NCBI GenBank assembly: GCA_009842505.1
Contig: VYFG01000036.1
Location: 1 to 52,743 of the forward strand
Length of the DNA: 52,743 bases
Direction: 5' to 3'
Source of the DNA: Gammaproteobacteria bacterium
GTDB taxonomy: Bacteria > Pseudomonadota > Gammaproteobacteria > Arenicellales > Poriferihabitantaceae
A model generated the notes under the pieces. It saw only the letters and a list, made by a program, of their open reading frames with translations, did not search any database and was not told where the DNA came from. Numbering within the stretch: position 1 is the stretch's first letter; every line of letters starts with the position of its first letter. Made by a program: the position numbers and the translations under genes. Below, piece by piece: positions 27,197 to 36,847 of this stretch.

Positions 27197-28393
27197 ATGG
27201 CAGTGCCCAGGATGCGCGATCTGTCCCTCTCGGGTCAGCGGGTACTGATCCGGCAGGACCTGAACGTGCCCGTCTCCGGGGGCCGGGTCACCTCGGACCA
27301 GCGGATCCGTGCGTCCCTGCCCACCGTCACCGCGGCGTTGGAGGCCGGTGCCGGGGTGATGCTTATGTCCCACCTGGGACGACCCGAGGAGGGAAACCCG
27401 GATGTCGGATTCAGCCTGGCCCCGGTGGCCGAGCACCTTTCCGGGCTGCTTGGGCGGACGGTTCCCCTGAAGGCCGGGTACCTGGTCAGCCCCGTCACCT
27501 GCAATCCCGGGGATCTGGTGCTACTGGAGAATGTCCGCTTCAACAGGGGCGAGAAGTCGGATGACGAATCCCTCGCGCGCCGTTACGCTTCGCTGTGCGA
27601 TGTCTTCGTGATGGACGCCTTCGGCACCGCGCACCGGGCCCAGGCCTCCACCCACGGCGTGGCGAAATTCGCCCCCCGGGCCTGTGCGGGGCCGCTGCTG
27701 TTGCAGGAACTGGAGGCGCTGAACAGGGCGCTGACGGATCCGAGGCCACCCACGGTGGCGATCGTCGGCGGTGCGAAGGTGTCCACCAAGCTGACCCTGC
27801 TGAACAGCCTGTGCGGCAAGGTGGACGTACTGGTGCCGGGAGGAGGAATCGCCAATACCTTTCTCGCGGCCGCGGGCTTTTCCGTGGGCAGATCGCTGTA
27901 CGAGCCCGACCTTCTTGATGAAGCAGGGTCCGTGCTGGAACAGGCGCGTTCCCGAGGGGTGGAGATTCCGCTGCCCGTGGATGTGGTGACGGGCAGGGGA
28001 TTCAGTGCCGATACCGAGGCGGCCGTCCGCGAGGTCGATGCCGTTGGGCCTGACGAGATGATCCTCGATGTGGGTCCCCGGACCGCCGGGCTTTATGCCG
28101 ATATCATGCGGTCCGCCGGGACCATCGTCTGGAACGGCCCGGTGGGCGTCTTTGAGTTCGAGGCGTTCAGCGGCGGCACGAGGGAGCTCGGTGAAGCGAT
28201 TACGGCCTCCGGGGGGTATTCCATTGCCGGCGGCGGCGATACGCTGGCGGCGGTGGAGCGGTTCGGCCTGTCCGACGGGATTTCCTACATATCGACCGGC
28301 GGCGGCGCGTTCCTTGAATTCCTGGAAGGGCGTACCCTGCCCGCCGTGGCGGTACTCGAATCCCGTGAACGGGAACAGGAAAATGGCGAATGA
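27197..28393 (+). CDS. pgk: Phosphoglycerate kinase
   Basis: A 398-residue kinase interconverting 1,3-bisphosphoglycerate and 3-phosphoglycerate with ATP. Visible: [10 protein letters not shown] near the N-terminus, [27 protein letters not shown], and the C-terminal WNGPVGVFE and [10 protein letters not shown] blocks. The start could be ATG 27197 or 27212; I chose the first because GGCGGAAG lies directly before it, though spacing is tight. It lies between tkt and fba on the same strand. Confidence 0.96.
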   Translation: MAVPRMRDLSLSGQRVLIRQDLNVPVSGGRVTSDQRIRASLPTVTAALEAGAGVMLMSHLGRPEEGNPDVGFSLAPVAEHLSGLLGRTVPLKAGYLVSPVTCNPGDLVLLENVRFNRGEKSDDESLARRYASLCDVFVMDAFGTAHRAQASTHGVAKFAPRACAGPLLLQELEALNRALTDPRPPTVAIVGGAKVSTKLTLLNSLCGKVDVLVPGGGIANTFLAAAGFSVGRSLYEPDLLDEAGSVLEQARSRGVEIPLPVDVVTGRGFSADTEAAVREVDAVGPDEMILDVGPRTAGLYADIMRSAGTIVWNGPVGVFEFEAFSGGTRELGEAITASGGYSIAGGGDTLAAVERFGLSDGISYISTGGGAFLEFLEGRTLPAVAVLESREREQENGE

Positions 28394-28491
28394 TATAATG
28401 GTGCCGGACTCAAACCGGATTCGGGTGCGGACCCGGACCGCCGGACCGGCATCCCAATCCAGGTATTGATTTCAACGAAGAGGTATTCGAC

Positions 28492-29556
28492 ATGGCAATC
28501 ATCTCCTTGCGGCAACTGCTGGATCATGCAGCGGAACGCCAGTATGGCTGCCCGGCATTCAACGTCAACAACATGGAACAGATGCAGGCGATCATGCAGG
28601 CCGCCGACGAAACCGATTCACCGGTGATCGTCCAGGCTTCCGCCGGCGCGCGCAGTTATGCCGGAGCCCCCTTTCTGCGCCACCTGATCCAGGCGGCCGC
28701 GGAACAGTACCCGCACATCCCCATCGTGGTACACCAGGACCACGGCACCTCTCCCGCCGTCTGCCAGCGCTCCATCCAGCTGGGGTTCACCTCCGTCATG
28801 ATGGACGGCTCGCTCGAGGAGGACGGCAAGACCCCCGCCAGCTATGAGTACAACGTGGATGTCACCCGCCGTGCGGTGGACATGGCGCATGCCTGCGGTG
28901 TTTCCGTGGAGGGCGAGCTAGGTTGCCTGGGATCCCTGGAAACCGGCATGGCCGGCGAGGAGGACGGTATCGGTGCGGAAGGGGCCCTTGACCATTCCCA
29001 GCTCCTGACCGACCCGGAGGAGGCTGCTGACTTCGTCAGCAAGACCAGTGTCGACGCCCTGGCCATCGCCATCGGGACCTCCCATGGCGCCTATAAGTTC
29101 ACCCGCCCCCCGACGGGAGACATACTGGCCATCGACCGGATCAAGGAAATCCACGCACGCATCCCCGATACCCACCTGGTCATGCACGGCTCCTCCTCGG
29201 TTCCCCAGGACTGGCTGTCAACGATCAACGAATACGGCGGCGATATGGGGGAAACCTACGGCGTGCCCGTCGAGGAGATTGCCGAGGGAATCCGTCACGG
29301 CGTGAGAAAGGTGAACATCGATACGGACCTTCGCATGGCATCCACCGGCGCCACCCGGAAGTTCCTGGCGGAAAATCCCTCCGTGTTCGATCCGAGGAAA
29401 TACCTGAAGGCGGCGACCCAGGCGATGAAGGTGATCTGCATCGAGCGTTACGAGGCCTTTGGCACTGCCGGCAACGCTTCCAGGATCGCCCCCGTCAACC
29501 TGGAGGCGATGACCAGGCGGTACGAGTCCGGGGAACTGGATCCCAAGATTCACTGA
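28492..29556 (+). CDS. fba: Fructose-bisphosphate aldolase, class II
   Basis: A 354-residue zinc-dependent aldolase of the CbbA/Fba type that joins or splits dihydroxyacetone phosphate and glyceraldehyde 3-phosphate. Zinc-binding and catalytic segments are visible: [38 protein letters not shown] and [15 protein letters not shown] lies 8 bases before the ATG. The leader of about 98 bases after pgk contains TATAAT (28394-28399) just past the pgk stop, so a separate promoter is possible, though no clear -35 box precedes it. Confidence 0.96.
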   Translation: MAIISLRQLLDHAAERQYGCPAFNVNNMEQMQAIMQAADETDSPVIVQASAGARSYAGAPFLRHLIQAAAEQYPHIPIVVHQDHGTSPAVCQRSIQLGFTSVMMDGSLEEDGKTPASYEYNVDVTRRAVDMAHACGVSVEGELGCLGSLETGMAGEEDGIGAEGALDHSQLLTDPEEAADFVSKTSVDALAIAIGTSHGAYKFTRPPTGDILAIDRIKEIHARIPDTHLVMHGSSSVPQDWLSTINEYGGDMGETYGVPVEEIAEGIRHGVRKVNIDTDLRMASTGATRKFLAENPSVFDPRKYLKAATQAMKVICIERYEAFGTAGNASRIAPVNLEAMTRRYESGELDPKIH

Positions 29557-29648
29557 TAACTTCGGAATATACGGCGTCTCTCCCGTGCCGGGACATTAAG
29601 GAGGCGGTATAAGCAAATCCGTTCGCCTTCTCGGAATTCGAAGATCGG

Positions 29649-30881
29649 TTACGGGCCGTCAGTCCGGCTTTCGTTGATAATCTGCCAGTGGTCGTCCCGA
29701 TTCACCCAATACTGGCGTTTCCGCATCACGCTGTGGTAGTTGTCGCTGTGGTAGTCCTGGGTGAAGGAGACTAGAAGCATTTTCTCGTCGCCCGGGTAGC
29801 CGTAGATGCTCAGATCGCTGAGTTCCAGTTCAACATATTCCTTGTTCCGGTTCGTCTGTCTTTTCTGGTCGGCAAACTCGTCATAGTTCTGGAGATCCGT
29901 GCGCGAATAATGCGCTAGGTATTGTTCGGTATCCAGGCTTTCCCAATCCCGCTCCCATTGGCCGAGCAACTCCAACACCGACGATTTACGGGATTTCAGG
30001 GTGTCAGGATCAATCCAGTTGAATGTCCTTGAGATGATGACCGGGGTTGTGCCATCCGTCGAAATGTAGCGCCGGATACGGTTGAATTCCGTGTTGCTGA
30101 GGGACAGGCAGCCATCGCTGGCAAGGGGGACCTTGTTGATGAATTCCGGTTCCGTGCCATGGATCCAGATTCCGTAGCCCGTGCGCTTGAGCTGGCGGTC
30201 GTATTCATTTGGGTAATCGATCGGGAAGGCGCCCGGGCCGTACCTTGGGGGCAGACCTTCGCCCGGCAGGTAGGCGGTGACAAAATACACGCCTTCCGGT
30301 GTGCGCAGATCACCTTCGACGTTTTTAACCATGCCCTCCCTGCCGATGGTCATGTAGAAGTCTTCAGCCAGCCGGTAGTTCGTGCCCGTGTTCTCGTACA
30401 CATACAGTCGGGCATGGCTGGCATCCGCCACCAGGATGTACCGCTCATTGGGAGAGGAGAGAATCAGGTCATCCGGGATCATTCCCCGGGCTGCCGGGGT
30501 CTGCCCGTTGACCTGCATCCAGCGGGAGGCGAGTTCATCGCGCAGGCCATCCAGCTGGTGCCGGTCACCGGAGAATCGCGAAATGAGGTCGGGCGCCCCC
30601 GCCCGGGCTGCGAGCAGGTCTCCCAGCAGAAGATGGCCAAGCTTGCTGTTGGGGTATTGCCTGACCAGCGCTTCCAGGCCTGCGAGGGAAGCAGAAAGAT
30701 CGGATTCGACGATGGCGTCGACAGAGCGCATTACCCGGGTTTCGTAGTTCTCCTCGGTTGCCATGGAAGTTGGCGGCAGTACGCCAAGGGAGCAGATCCC
30801 GGCAAGGGATGCGGTGCGAAACCAGAGGCGAAGGCGCCGCGAAAGTGAATTGTCTGAATTGGTGAACATGTTCCCGGACAA
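29649..30881 (-). CDS. L,D-transpeptidase with C-terminal NTF2-like domain
   Basis: A 410-residue exported protein. Residues 17-40 form a signal peptide-like segment. A YkuD catalytic domain runs from about 147 to 285, with H241 and the catalytic cysteine C258 in SDGCLSLSN. Enzymes of this kind form 3-3 crosslinks in peptidoglycan or attach proteins to it. Residues about 305-410 form an extra domain (WESLDTEQYLAHYS onward) of NTF2/SnoaL-like character, similar to the tail of the neighbouring TPR protein. It begins 6 bases after the stop of that gene, so the two are one operon. Confidence 0.86.
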   Translation of the reverse strand: MSGNMFTNSDNSLSRRLRLWFRTASLAGICSLGVLPPTSMATEENYETRVMRSVDAIVESDLSASLAGLEALVRQYPNSKLGHLLLGDLLAARAGAPDLISRFSGDRHQLDGLRDELASRWMQVNGQTPAARGMIPDDLILSSPNERYILVADASHARLYVYENTGTNYRLAEDFYMTIGREGMVKNVEGDLRTPEGVYFVTAYLPGEGLPPRYGPGAFPIDYPNEYDRQLKRTGYGIWIHGTEPEFINKVPLASDGCLSLSNTEFNRIRRYISTDGTTPVIISRTFNWIDPDTLKSRKSSVLELLGQWERDWESLDTEQYLAHYSRTDLQNYDEFADQKRQTNRNKEYVELELSDLSIYGYPGDEKMLLVSFTQDYHSDNYHSVMRKRQYWVNRDDHWQIINESRTDGP

Positions 30882-30887
30882 CTCCGA

Positions 30888-32312
30888 TCAGTTCAGTTCC
30901 CGGACGATCCGCCAGTCCCCGCGCTCGTTCCTCATCACCAGCGTGACCAGGGATATTTCTTTCGAGTGGCCTGACCCAAGGTGCCTGGAAAAGCGCACCG
31001 TCGCAGTGTCGCCGTCAGGCTGTATGCTGAATCCGTCCACGCTGATCGCCATGGACGGGGGGTCCGTGTCCAGGTGTTCGTGAAGCCGGGTTTGCCATTC
31101 GTCTATACCCATGCCGTTCGGCGGCACGAACTGGTCCGAGTAGTGTGACAGGTAACGCTCCGCGTCACGGCTCGACCACGCTTCGGCCCAGTCCGTTATC
31201 CGGCCAATCAGCGCCTGCTCCCACTGGCTGGTGTCCCCGGCGGGCTCTTTGGGTGAGGCAACGGGGACTTCAGCAGCCGCTGCCACGGAGGGCACCACGC
31301 CCTGTTCCGAAGGGCCGGCAGCGGTTGCCGTGTCCCGGGCGGGTGTCTTCACGTCTGCTGTGGGTGCGGGGAGCTGCGCCGGATCCTGCTGCCCGGTCTC
31401 GGCCACCGACATCGATTCTTCCAGTTCGCGCAGACGAAGCTCGAGTATTCCCAGCCGCTCCAGGGTGCTCTGGAGTTGCTGTTCCTGTGCCAGCAGCTGT
31501 TCCCTTGACGCCAGGTTCATATGTTCGAGAAGGGCATGGATGGTGGCGAGAATGTCGCGCTTCATCTCTTCACCGGTTTCCGGTGAATCCTGCAGTCCGG
31601 GATCAGCGGGTTCGGGGAGTTGCAGATCCGTGCCGGCTTCGGCAACGGCGGCGGGCTCCTCGGGGGCAAGCGCGATTCCCCCTTCCCGGGTCTCCTCTGG
31701 GGATTCCTCCCGTGGTGCGCTGTCAACGTATTCCATTGCCTGCTCTTCCTGGACCGGCTTCCGATCTCCTGGCGTTCCGGGCAGCGAGTCGACCCGGTCC
31801 AGGGTGGCGAGTTCCGGGGGCGGCAAGGGAGTCGTGGCGTTCAGGGCCTTGCGGTAGGCGGCGCCCGCCAGCTGCCCGTAGATCGCGGTGAGATTGTCGT
31901 ATGCCGTGGCAACCGTCGGGTTGGATCCGAACGCTTTTTCAAGGATCTCTGCGGCAGCTTCGTAGTCACCTTCTCTTGCATGGTGGACCGCAAGGTTGTT
32001 GTAAGGCGCCAGCAGGGTCGGATGGTCGCGGATCAGCATCCCGTAGATTTCCGCCGCCTTCCCATGTTCTCCCCTGCGCTCGGCGATGAGCGCTCGGGTG
32101 AACAGCAGGGAGGGATCACCGGGAGCCTCCGCCAGCAGGGCGTCGGCACGTTCCTCGGCCTGATCCAGCCGGCCGTCGTCAAGCAGCATCTCCAGTGCGG
32201 CGGTGTCCGAACCCAGGGCCGAGGATAGTACAAGCGGGCAGATGGCAAGGAGAACGGCGGGAACCAGGGGCAGCAGCCGTTTCCATTCTCGCGGTGTTGA
32301 TGTGCCCGTCAT
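30888..32312 (-). CDS. Exported TPR protein with C-terminal NTF2-like domain
   Basis: This 474-residue protein starts with a signal or anchor helix (about 13-35), then tetratricopeptide-like repeats (about 36-160), a long low-complexity acidic and alanine/proline-rich stretch, a coiled-coil-like segment near 260-290, and a C-terminal domain (about 375-474) with WSSRDAERYLSHYS. That last domain resembles the tail of the L,D-transpeptidase encoded 6 bases downstream. ATG 32312 is preferred; the frame is open to 32477 but the upstream residues look unrelated and lack a signal sequence. It probably works with the transpeptidase in the cell envelope. Confidence 0.78.
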   Translation of the reverse strand: MTGTSTPREWKRLLPLVPAVLLAICPLVLSSALGSDTAALEMLLDDGRLDQAEERADALLAEAPGDPSLLFTRALIAERRGEHGKAAEIYGMLIRDHPTLLAPYNNLAVHHAREGDYEAAAEILEKAFGSNPTVATAYDNLTAIYGQLAGAAYRKALNATTPLPPPELATLDRVDSLPGTPGDRKPVQEEQAMEYVDSAPREESPEETREGGIALAPEEPAAVAEAGTDLQLPEPADPGLQDSPETGEEMKRDILATIHALLEHMNLASREQLLAQEQQLQSTLERLGILELRLRELEESMSVAETGQQDPAQLPAPTADVKTPARDTATAAGPSEQGVVPSVAAAAEVPVASPKEPAGDTSQWEQALIGRITDWAEAWSSRDAERYLSHYSDQFVPPNGMGIDEWQTRLHEHLDTDPPSMAISVDGFSIQPDGDTATVRFSRHLGSGHSKEISLVTLVMRNERGDWRIVRELN

Positions 32313-32548
32313 CTTCACGCCAAAAGGGTTCCGTCCCCGCAAGCGGGCCAGACGTGATGTATGCGGATTCCTCGGTTTCACCGGGTCACATGATCTTGGT
32401 ACTGGTATGTGGCCAAGGCCTCGGCGCCATGCGAAGGCCGGCCAGTCCCGCGGGAGAATCCCCTTCATCCGGGTCATCCCCGGGGGCGATCATTGTACTG
32501 TAGTTTGGCCGCCAAACCCTACCCCGGTTCCGGGCAGGGGAGGGCGGC

Positions 32549-33211
32549 TCAGCCCATGACGGTGGCGATATCCAGTCCGCCTTCGATGATGAGCTTGACC
32601 GCCACGTAGAGAATGACCAGCAAACCGAGGTAGCCGATCCAGCGATGCCTGTTCAGCAGGTCGGCGATCCAGGTGGCGAAGAACATCATGAAAATGATCG
32701 ACAGGGCCAGGCCGATGACCAGCAGCCCGGTGTGACCTTCCGCGACCCCCGCTACCGCGATGACATTGTCCAGTGACATCGAGACATCGGCCACGATGAT
32801 CTGGAAAATCGCCGACGGCAGCGGCGGGTTTTCCGGTTCCGCCCCGGACTGGTCCTCAAGTTCGCCGGGCACGCCCGCTTCTTCGGTTGCCCGCAGGTCC
32901 TGCCAGAGCTTCCAGCAGACCCAGAGCAGCAGGAGCCCCCCCGCCAGGGTGAGGCCGATAATGGCCAGCAGCTGCACGGTGAGCAGGGCGAACACCACCC
33001 GCAGGAAAACCGCCGCGCCGACACCCCAGAGAATCACCTTGCGGCGGTATTCCGGGGTGAATCTAGCCGCGACCATGCCGATCACGATCGCATTGTCCCC
33101 CGCGAGTACGAGGTCTACCAGCAGGATCTGGAAAAGCTTTGAAAGCTGGGTGAAGATTTCCACGGCGGGGTCCGGATGGGCAAGCGGGGGTTTGTACCCG
33201 TTTAGGAGCAT
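32549..33211 (-). CDS. TerC-family integral membrane protein
   Basis: A 220-residue protein with about seven membrane segments and the two TerC signatures, VLAGDNAIVIGM near the first helix and DVSMSLDNVIAVAG near the fifth, in which the aspartates are thought to bind metal. Relatives (YjbE, Alx) export manganese or calcium-like ions. A hydrophilic loop lies between. The start is uncertain: ATG 33211, GTG 33163 and ATG 33247 all lie in frame. Confidence 0.88.
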   Translation of the reverse strand: MLLNGYKPPLAHPDPAVEIFTQLSKLFQILLVDLVLAGDNAIVIGMVAARFTPEYRRKVILWGVGAAVFLRVVFALLTVQLLAIIGLTLAGGLLLLWVCWKLWQDLRATEEAGVPGELEDQSGAEPENPPLPSAIFQIIVADVSMSLDNVIAVAGVAEGHTGLLVIGLALSIIFMMFFATWIADLLNRHRWIGYLGLLVILYVAVKLIIEGGLDIATVMG

Positions 33212-33406
33212 CCTTGCAACACTTGCCCGCGACACGCTTGCCTGCAATCCGTGCCTGCCGGGAATCCCGGGAGCAGCCCCCGGCCGTGGAGCACGGCGAG
33301 TAGCCGGAGAACCGCGGCAAAATCCCCCCCGGCGTGATGCCCGGTCGGCGGGCGTCCTGTACTATGATCGGGCCCTTCCAGCCATCACTGCAAGGTTCCG
33401 GGTGTC

Positions 33407-34597
33407 ATGATCAATCGCAACGTGCTGTTCCTGGCCGCATGCCAGGGGCTCATGCTGTCCTCCACATCACTGATCATGGCGTCATCCGCCCTGGTTGGCT
33501 TCATGCTGGCCGCGGATCCCCAGCAGGCCACGCTGCCCCTCGGACTCACGTTTCTCGGCATGATGGCAACCATGATTCCCGGGTCCCTGTACATGCGTCG
33601 CCACGGCCGGCGCAGCGGGTTCGTCCTGGGTGCCGTTACCGGCCTGTGCGGCGGCCTGGTGTCCGGGGCCAGCATCCATCTCGGCAGCTTCACCGGGTTC
33701 TGTGTCGGTTCGGTGCTGGTCGGCGTGGCCAACGGTTTCGCCCAGTATTACCGTTTCGCCGCGGTCGAGGTGGTGGATTCGGAGCACCGTGCACGGGCCA
33801 TTTCCTGGGTGCTGGCCGGGGGCCTTGTGGCGGCGTTCGTGGGGCCCAACGTGGCCCGCTTCACTCGCGACCTGGTTCCCGGATCGGTATTTGCCGCATC
33901 CTACGGCTGCATCGCGTTGTTTTGCCTGGGGGTGATCCTGGTGCAGTTCCTGCTCAGGATCCCCCGGCCGTCCCATGAGGAGATCACGGGAAAACGACGC
34001 CCCATGGCGGTGGTACTCACGAACCCGGTCTTTCTCGTGGCCGTGGTCTGCGGGATGGTCTCCTACGGCACCATGAACCTGCTGATGACCGCGACGCCCC
34101 TGGCCATGGACCTGCGCCGGATTCCGTTTGCCGGGACTGCCATGGTGATCCAGTGGCATATTGTCGGCATGTATGCGCCTTCCTTCTTCACCGGGAACCT
34201 GATTCAGCGGTTCGGTGTGCTGAGGGTGATGTTCACCGGCGTGATCCTGCTCATGGCCTGCGTGCTGGTGGCCCTGACCGGGACGCAGTATGCGCATTTC
34301 TTCACCGGCCTGGTGCTGCTCGGCCTGGGATGGAACTTTCTTTTTGTCGGCTCGACCACCCTGCTGACGGAGGCCTACCTGCCGGCGGAGAAGGGATCGG
34401 TTCAGGGCATCAACAATTTCCTCGTGTTCTCGGCCACCGCCTGCACCGCCCTGACTGCCGGGTATCTGCATCACCTGTTGGGATGGGAGCGCCTGAACCT
34501 CTATACCCTGCCCCTGCTGATGCTGGCAGGACTGCTGATCACGCTGCTTGGCGCGTCCCGCCGCCACGCCGCATCCGGGGTGCCCGGCAGAAACTGA
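33407..34597 (+). CDS. MFS transporter
   Basis: A 396-residue protein with about twelve membrane segments in two halves of six, separated by a cytoplasmic loop near residues 183-205. The short MRRHGRRSG loop after the second helix fits the conserved MFS loop. Substrate is unknown. It is divergent from terC and converges on the RDD gene, with 16 bases between stops. Confidence 0.85.
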   Translation: MINRNVLFLAACQGLMLSSTSLIMASSALVGFMLAADPQQATLPLGLTFLGMMATMIPGSLYMRRHGRRSGFVLGAVTGLCGGLVSGASIHLGSFTGFCVGSVLVGVANGFAQYYRFAAVEVVDSEHRARAISWVLAGGLVAAFVGPNVARFTRDLVPGSVFAASYGCIALFCLGVILVQFLLRIPRPSHEEITGKRRPMAVVLTNPVFLVAVVCGMVSYGTMNLLMTATPLAMDLRRIPFAGTAMVIQWHIVGMYAPSFFTGNLIQRFGVLRVMFTGVILLMACVLVALTGTQYAHFFTGLVLLGLGWNFLFVGSTTLLTEAYLPAEKGSVQGINNFLVFSATACTALTAGYLHHLLGWERLNLYTLPLLMLAGLLITLLGASRRHAASGVPGRN

Positions 34598-34613
34598 CGC
34601 GGGCAGGGGGCGC

Positions 34614-35078
34614 CTACCGTAGCCGGTGCGCCATCTCCAGCCGGGAACGCGAGGCGATGTCATGCCATGTGCGGCGCTCCGGATCCCATAGGGACCAGAG
34701 AAATCCCAGTCCAAGCGCGGCCCATGACATCCAGGCAACCGCCAGTCGCAGCAACGCCTGCTTCCACCCCACCGGCAGGTATGCATCCGGACGGGATGCC
34801 GCGTCCACCAGCCTGAGCCGCCATGCCCGCATGCCGAGCGTTTGCCCGCCATGGACCCAGAACCAGCCATAGAACGCGTAGACCACGCAGCCCAGATAGG
34901 CCAGGCGCCAGCCCCTGGACAGCCACTGCGGCCACTGGTCGTCAGGGACGAGGGGCACCGGCAGCCAGGCAATGAACACCAGGCACACCAGCACCAGGCT
35001 GTCGTAGAAAATGGCGGCCAGCCTGCGCCATAGGGACACGCCCGCTTTCCCTTGGCGGCGATTTCGGGATTCCGTCAT
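34614..35078 (-). CDS. RDD family membrane protein
   Basis: A 154-residue membrane protein with the family pattern: RLAAIFYDSLVL in the first helix, GGQTLGMRAWRLRLV in the centre and RRTWHDIASRS near the end. The aspartate and arginine residues that name the family are kept. The function of the family is not settled. It lies upstream of a gap holding DnaA-box sequences. Confidence 0.88.
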   Translation of the reverse strand: MTESRNRRQGKAGVSLWRRLAAIFYDSLVLVCLVFIAWLPVPLVPDDQWPQWLSRGWRLAYLGCVVYAFYGWFWVHGGQTLGMRAWRLRLVDAASRPDAYLPVGWKQALLRLAVAWMSWAALGLGFLWSLWDPERRTWHDIASRSRLEMAHRLR

Positions 35079-35136
35079 GACATCGCCCTATCCGGGAGCC
35101 GGATGGTATCGGCGTCCGGAGCACCGTTGATTGAGG

Positions 35137-35329
35137 TTATTCACAGTTGTTCAGGTACGGAAATGGCTCCTGATAGGAAATGATTTTCATGTTGCCTCTA
35201 GTTTAAGTTTTCCAACCTATTGATATAAATATATTTTTTCATCATTCTGCCGGACTCCACCATCGGCGGGCCGGCATGTGCCCGCATCGGAGCGGTTGCC
35301 GCCACAGTTTATCCACAGAGTTATCCACA
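35137..35329. other. DnaA-box cluster with AT-rich core (possible origin)
   Basis: Two perfect TTATCCACA boxes lie at 35309-35317 and 35321-35329, 12 bases apart in the same direction, and a one-mismatch TTATTCACA lies at 35137-35145. Between them, 35200-35245 is very AT-rich, including TGATATAAATATATTTTTTC at 35221-35240. The gap (35079-35437) holds no gene. This layout fits a DNA-unwinding element flanked by DnaA sites, as in replication origins, or a DnaA-titrating or regulatory site. No dnaA, dnaN, gidA or rpmH lies within the window. Confidence 0.5.
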
Positions 35330-35437
35330 GCTGAAGATGCCCGGCGGGCATGTTCTCGGCGGCGGCAGACCACCGCCTGTCTTGCCAGTGGTACGGATCG
35401 GGATAGAATCCTGCCGTTCTGTGATCCGGCCGTCAAC

Positions 35438-36769
35438 ATGATCCTGTCCGATGCCTCCGAGGTGAATTTTTCTGCGGATCTTCCCGATGCCGCGGCGGTC
35501 ACCGTGATCGGCGGCGGGGTGATCGGCGTTGCCACGGCCTGGTACCTTGCGCGGGCGGGCCATAGGGTGCTCTTATGCGAGAAGGGGAGGATTGCCGGCG
35601 AGCAATCGAGCAGGAACTGGGGCTGGGTGCGCCAGCAGTGCCGGGACGAGGCGGAATTGCCGATCATGATGGAGAGCAACCGTATCTGGCGGGAGCTCGC
35701 CCGGGAGATCGATTTTGATGTCGGCTTCCGTCAGCATGGGGTACTGTATATCGCCGAGTCTGACCTGGAGCTTGCGCGTTACGAAGACTGGGTCCGGCTG
35801 GCAGCGGGACACGGGCTCGAGTCGGTCCTGCTCACGGCGGTGGAGATCCGGGAGAAACTGCCGTCGCTCAGGGGCGAGTGGCTGGGCGGCGTATTCACGC
35901 CCAGCGACGGCAGGGCCGAGCCGTTCGAAGCGGTGCCCGCCCTGGCCAGGGATTGCCGGCGTCGCGGGGTCACGATCATCGAGGACTGCGCGGTGCGGGG
36001 GCTGGAACTGTCGGCGGGCCGGCTCAGTGCCGTGGTCACCGAGAGAGGGGCGGTGCGCTGTGACAGCGCGGTGCTGGCCGGCGGTGCGTGGTCGTCCATG
36101 TTTCTCGGCAACCTGGGGGTGCGGTTCCCGCAGCTGACGGTGAAATCCACCGCGGCGCGCACCGCGCCCGTGGCGGATTTCTTCTCCGGAAGTGCGTCCT
36201 TCCGGGGACTCGCCTTTCGCCGCCGTCAGGACGGGGGCTACACCGTGGCGCCGTCGGGCTTCCAGGAACACATGATCAGCTGTGACAGCGTTCGTTTCCT
36301 GCGGCCGTTCGCCCACTTGCTGAAACGGTCGTGGCGCGACACACGGCTCCGCCTCGGCGCCGATGCGCCGGGCAGCCTCTGTTACCCGCGCCGCTGGCGG
36401 CTTGATCAGGCCACCCCGTTCGAGCGCCAGCGGGTGCTGAACCCCGAACCCGATCCCGCGTTGCTGCGGATGCTCATGGAGCGCATGGGGGACCGGATTC
36501 CCCTGCTGGCGGACACGTCACTGGCGGAAAGCTGGGCCGGCATGATTGACACCACCCCGGACGTGGTGCCGGTGATCGATGCCGTGGAGACGGTTCCGGG
36601 GCTGTACCTGGGCAGTGGTTTCAGCGGCCACGGTTTCGGCATCGGCCCCGCGGCGGGCCGCATACTGGCGGACCTGGTCCAGGGCAACCCGGCCGGGCAC
36701 GACCTGACCCGGTTCAGGCTTTCCCGCTTCAGTGACGGCAGTCCCATCGTCCCGGGCCCGGATCTCTAG
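35438..36769 (+). CDS. DadA-like FAD-dependent oxidoreductase
   Basis: A 443-residue flavoprotein of the D-amino-acid oxidase/dehydrogenase superfamily. The N-terminal dinucleotide-binding motif (VIGGGVIGVATAWYLARAG, residues about 23-41), an SSRNWGWVRQQ segment and the C-terminal GLYLGSGFSGHGFGIGPAAG segment for FAD binding are visible. It probably oxidises an amino acid, N-methyl amino acid or opine. ATG 35438 is chosen; the frame is open to 35276 but runs through DnaA boxes. An isolated gene, about 21 kb from the other methylamine-type flavoprotein in the window. Confidence 0.85.
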   Translation: MILSDASEVNFSADLPDAAAVTVIGGGVIGVATAWYLARAGHRVLLCEKGRIAGEQSSRNWGWVRQQCRDEAELPIMMESNRIWRELAREIDFDVGFRQHGVLYIAESDLELARYEDWVRLAAGHGLESVLLTAVEIREKLPSLRGEWLGGVFTPSDGRAEPFEAVPALARDCRRRGVTIIEDCAVRGLELSAGRLSAVVTERGAVRCDSAVLAGGAWSSMFLGNLGVRFPQLTVKSTAARTAPVADFFSGSASFRGLAFRRRQDGGYTVAPSGFQEHMISCDSVRFLRPFAHLLKRSWRDTRLRLGADAPGSLCYPRRWRLDQATPFERQRVLNPEPDPALLRMLMERMGDRIPLLADTSLAESWAGMIDTTPDVVPVIDAVETVPGLYLGSGFSGHGFGIGPAAGRILADLVQGNPAGHDLTRFRLSRFSDGSPIVPGPDL

Positions 36770-36771
36770 CA

Positions 36772-36808
36772 GCGGAGCGGCCGTCCGCCATTTCCTGTCC
36801 CGCTCCGC
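36772..36808. terminator. GC-rich hairpin between convergent genes
   Basis: GCGGAGCGG (36772-36780) is matched by CCGCTCCGC (36800-36808), a perfect 9-bp stem with a 19-base loop. It lies 3 bases after the oxidoreductase stop and about 40 bases before the end of the antiporter operon on the other strand. There is no T-run, so it may act as a bidirectional transcript end rather than a classic terminator. Confidence 0.4.
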
Positions 36809-36847
36809 CGGACCGGACGCCTGCGAAGGAGGCCCGGCGGACCGCGG

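Noticed and set aside
28394..28399. TATAAT after pgk as a firm fba promoter
   Set aside because: The hexamer is perfect, but at the proper distance upstream there is only GGGAAC, not a -35 box. Left as a possibility in the fba entry.
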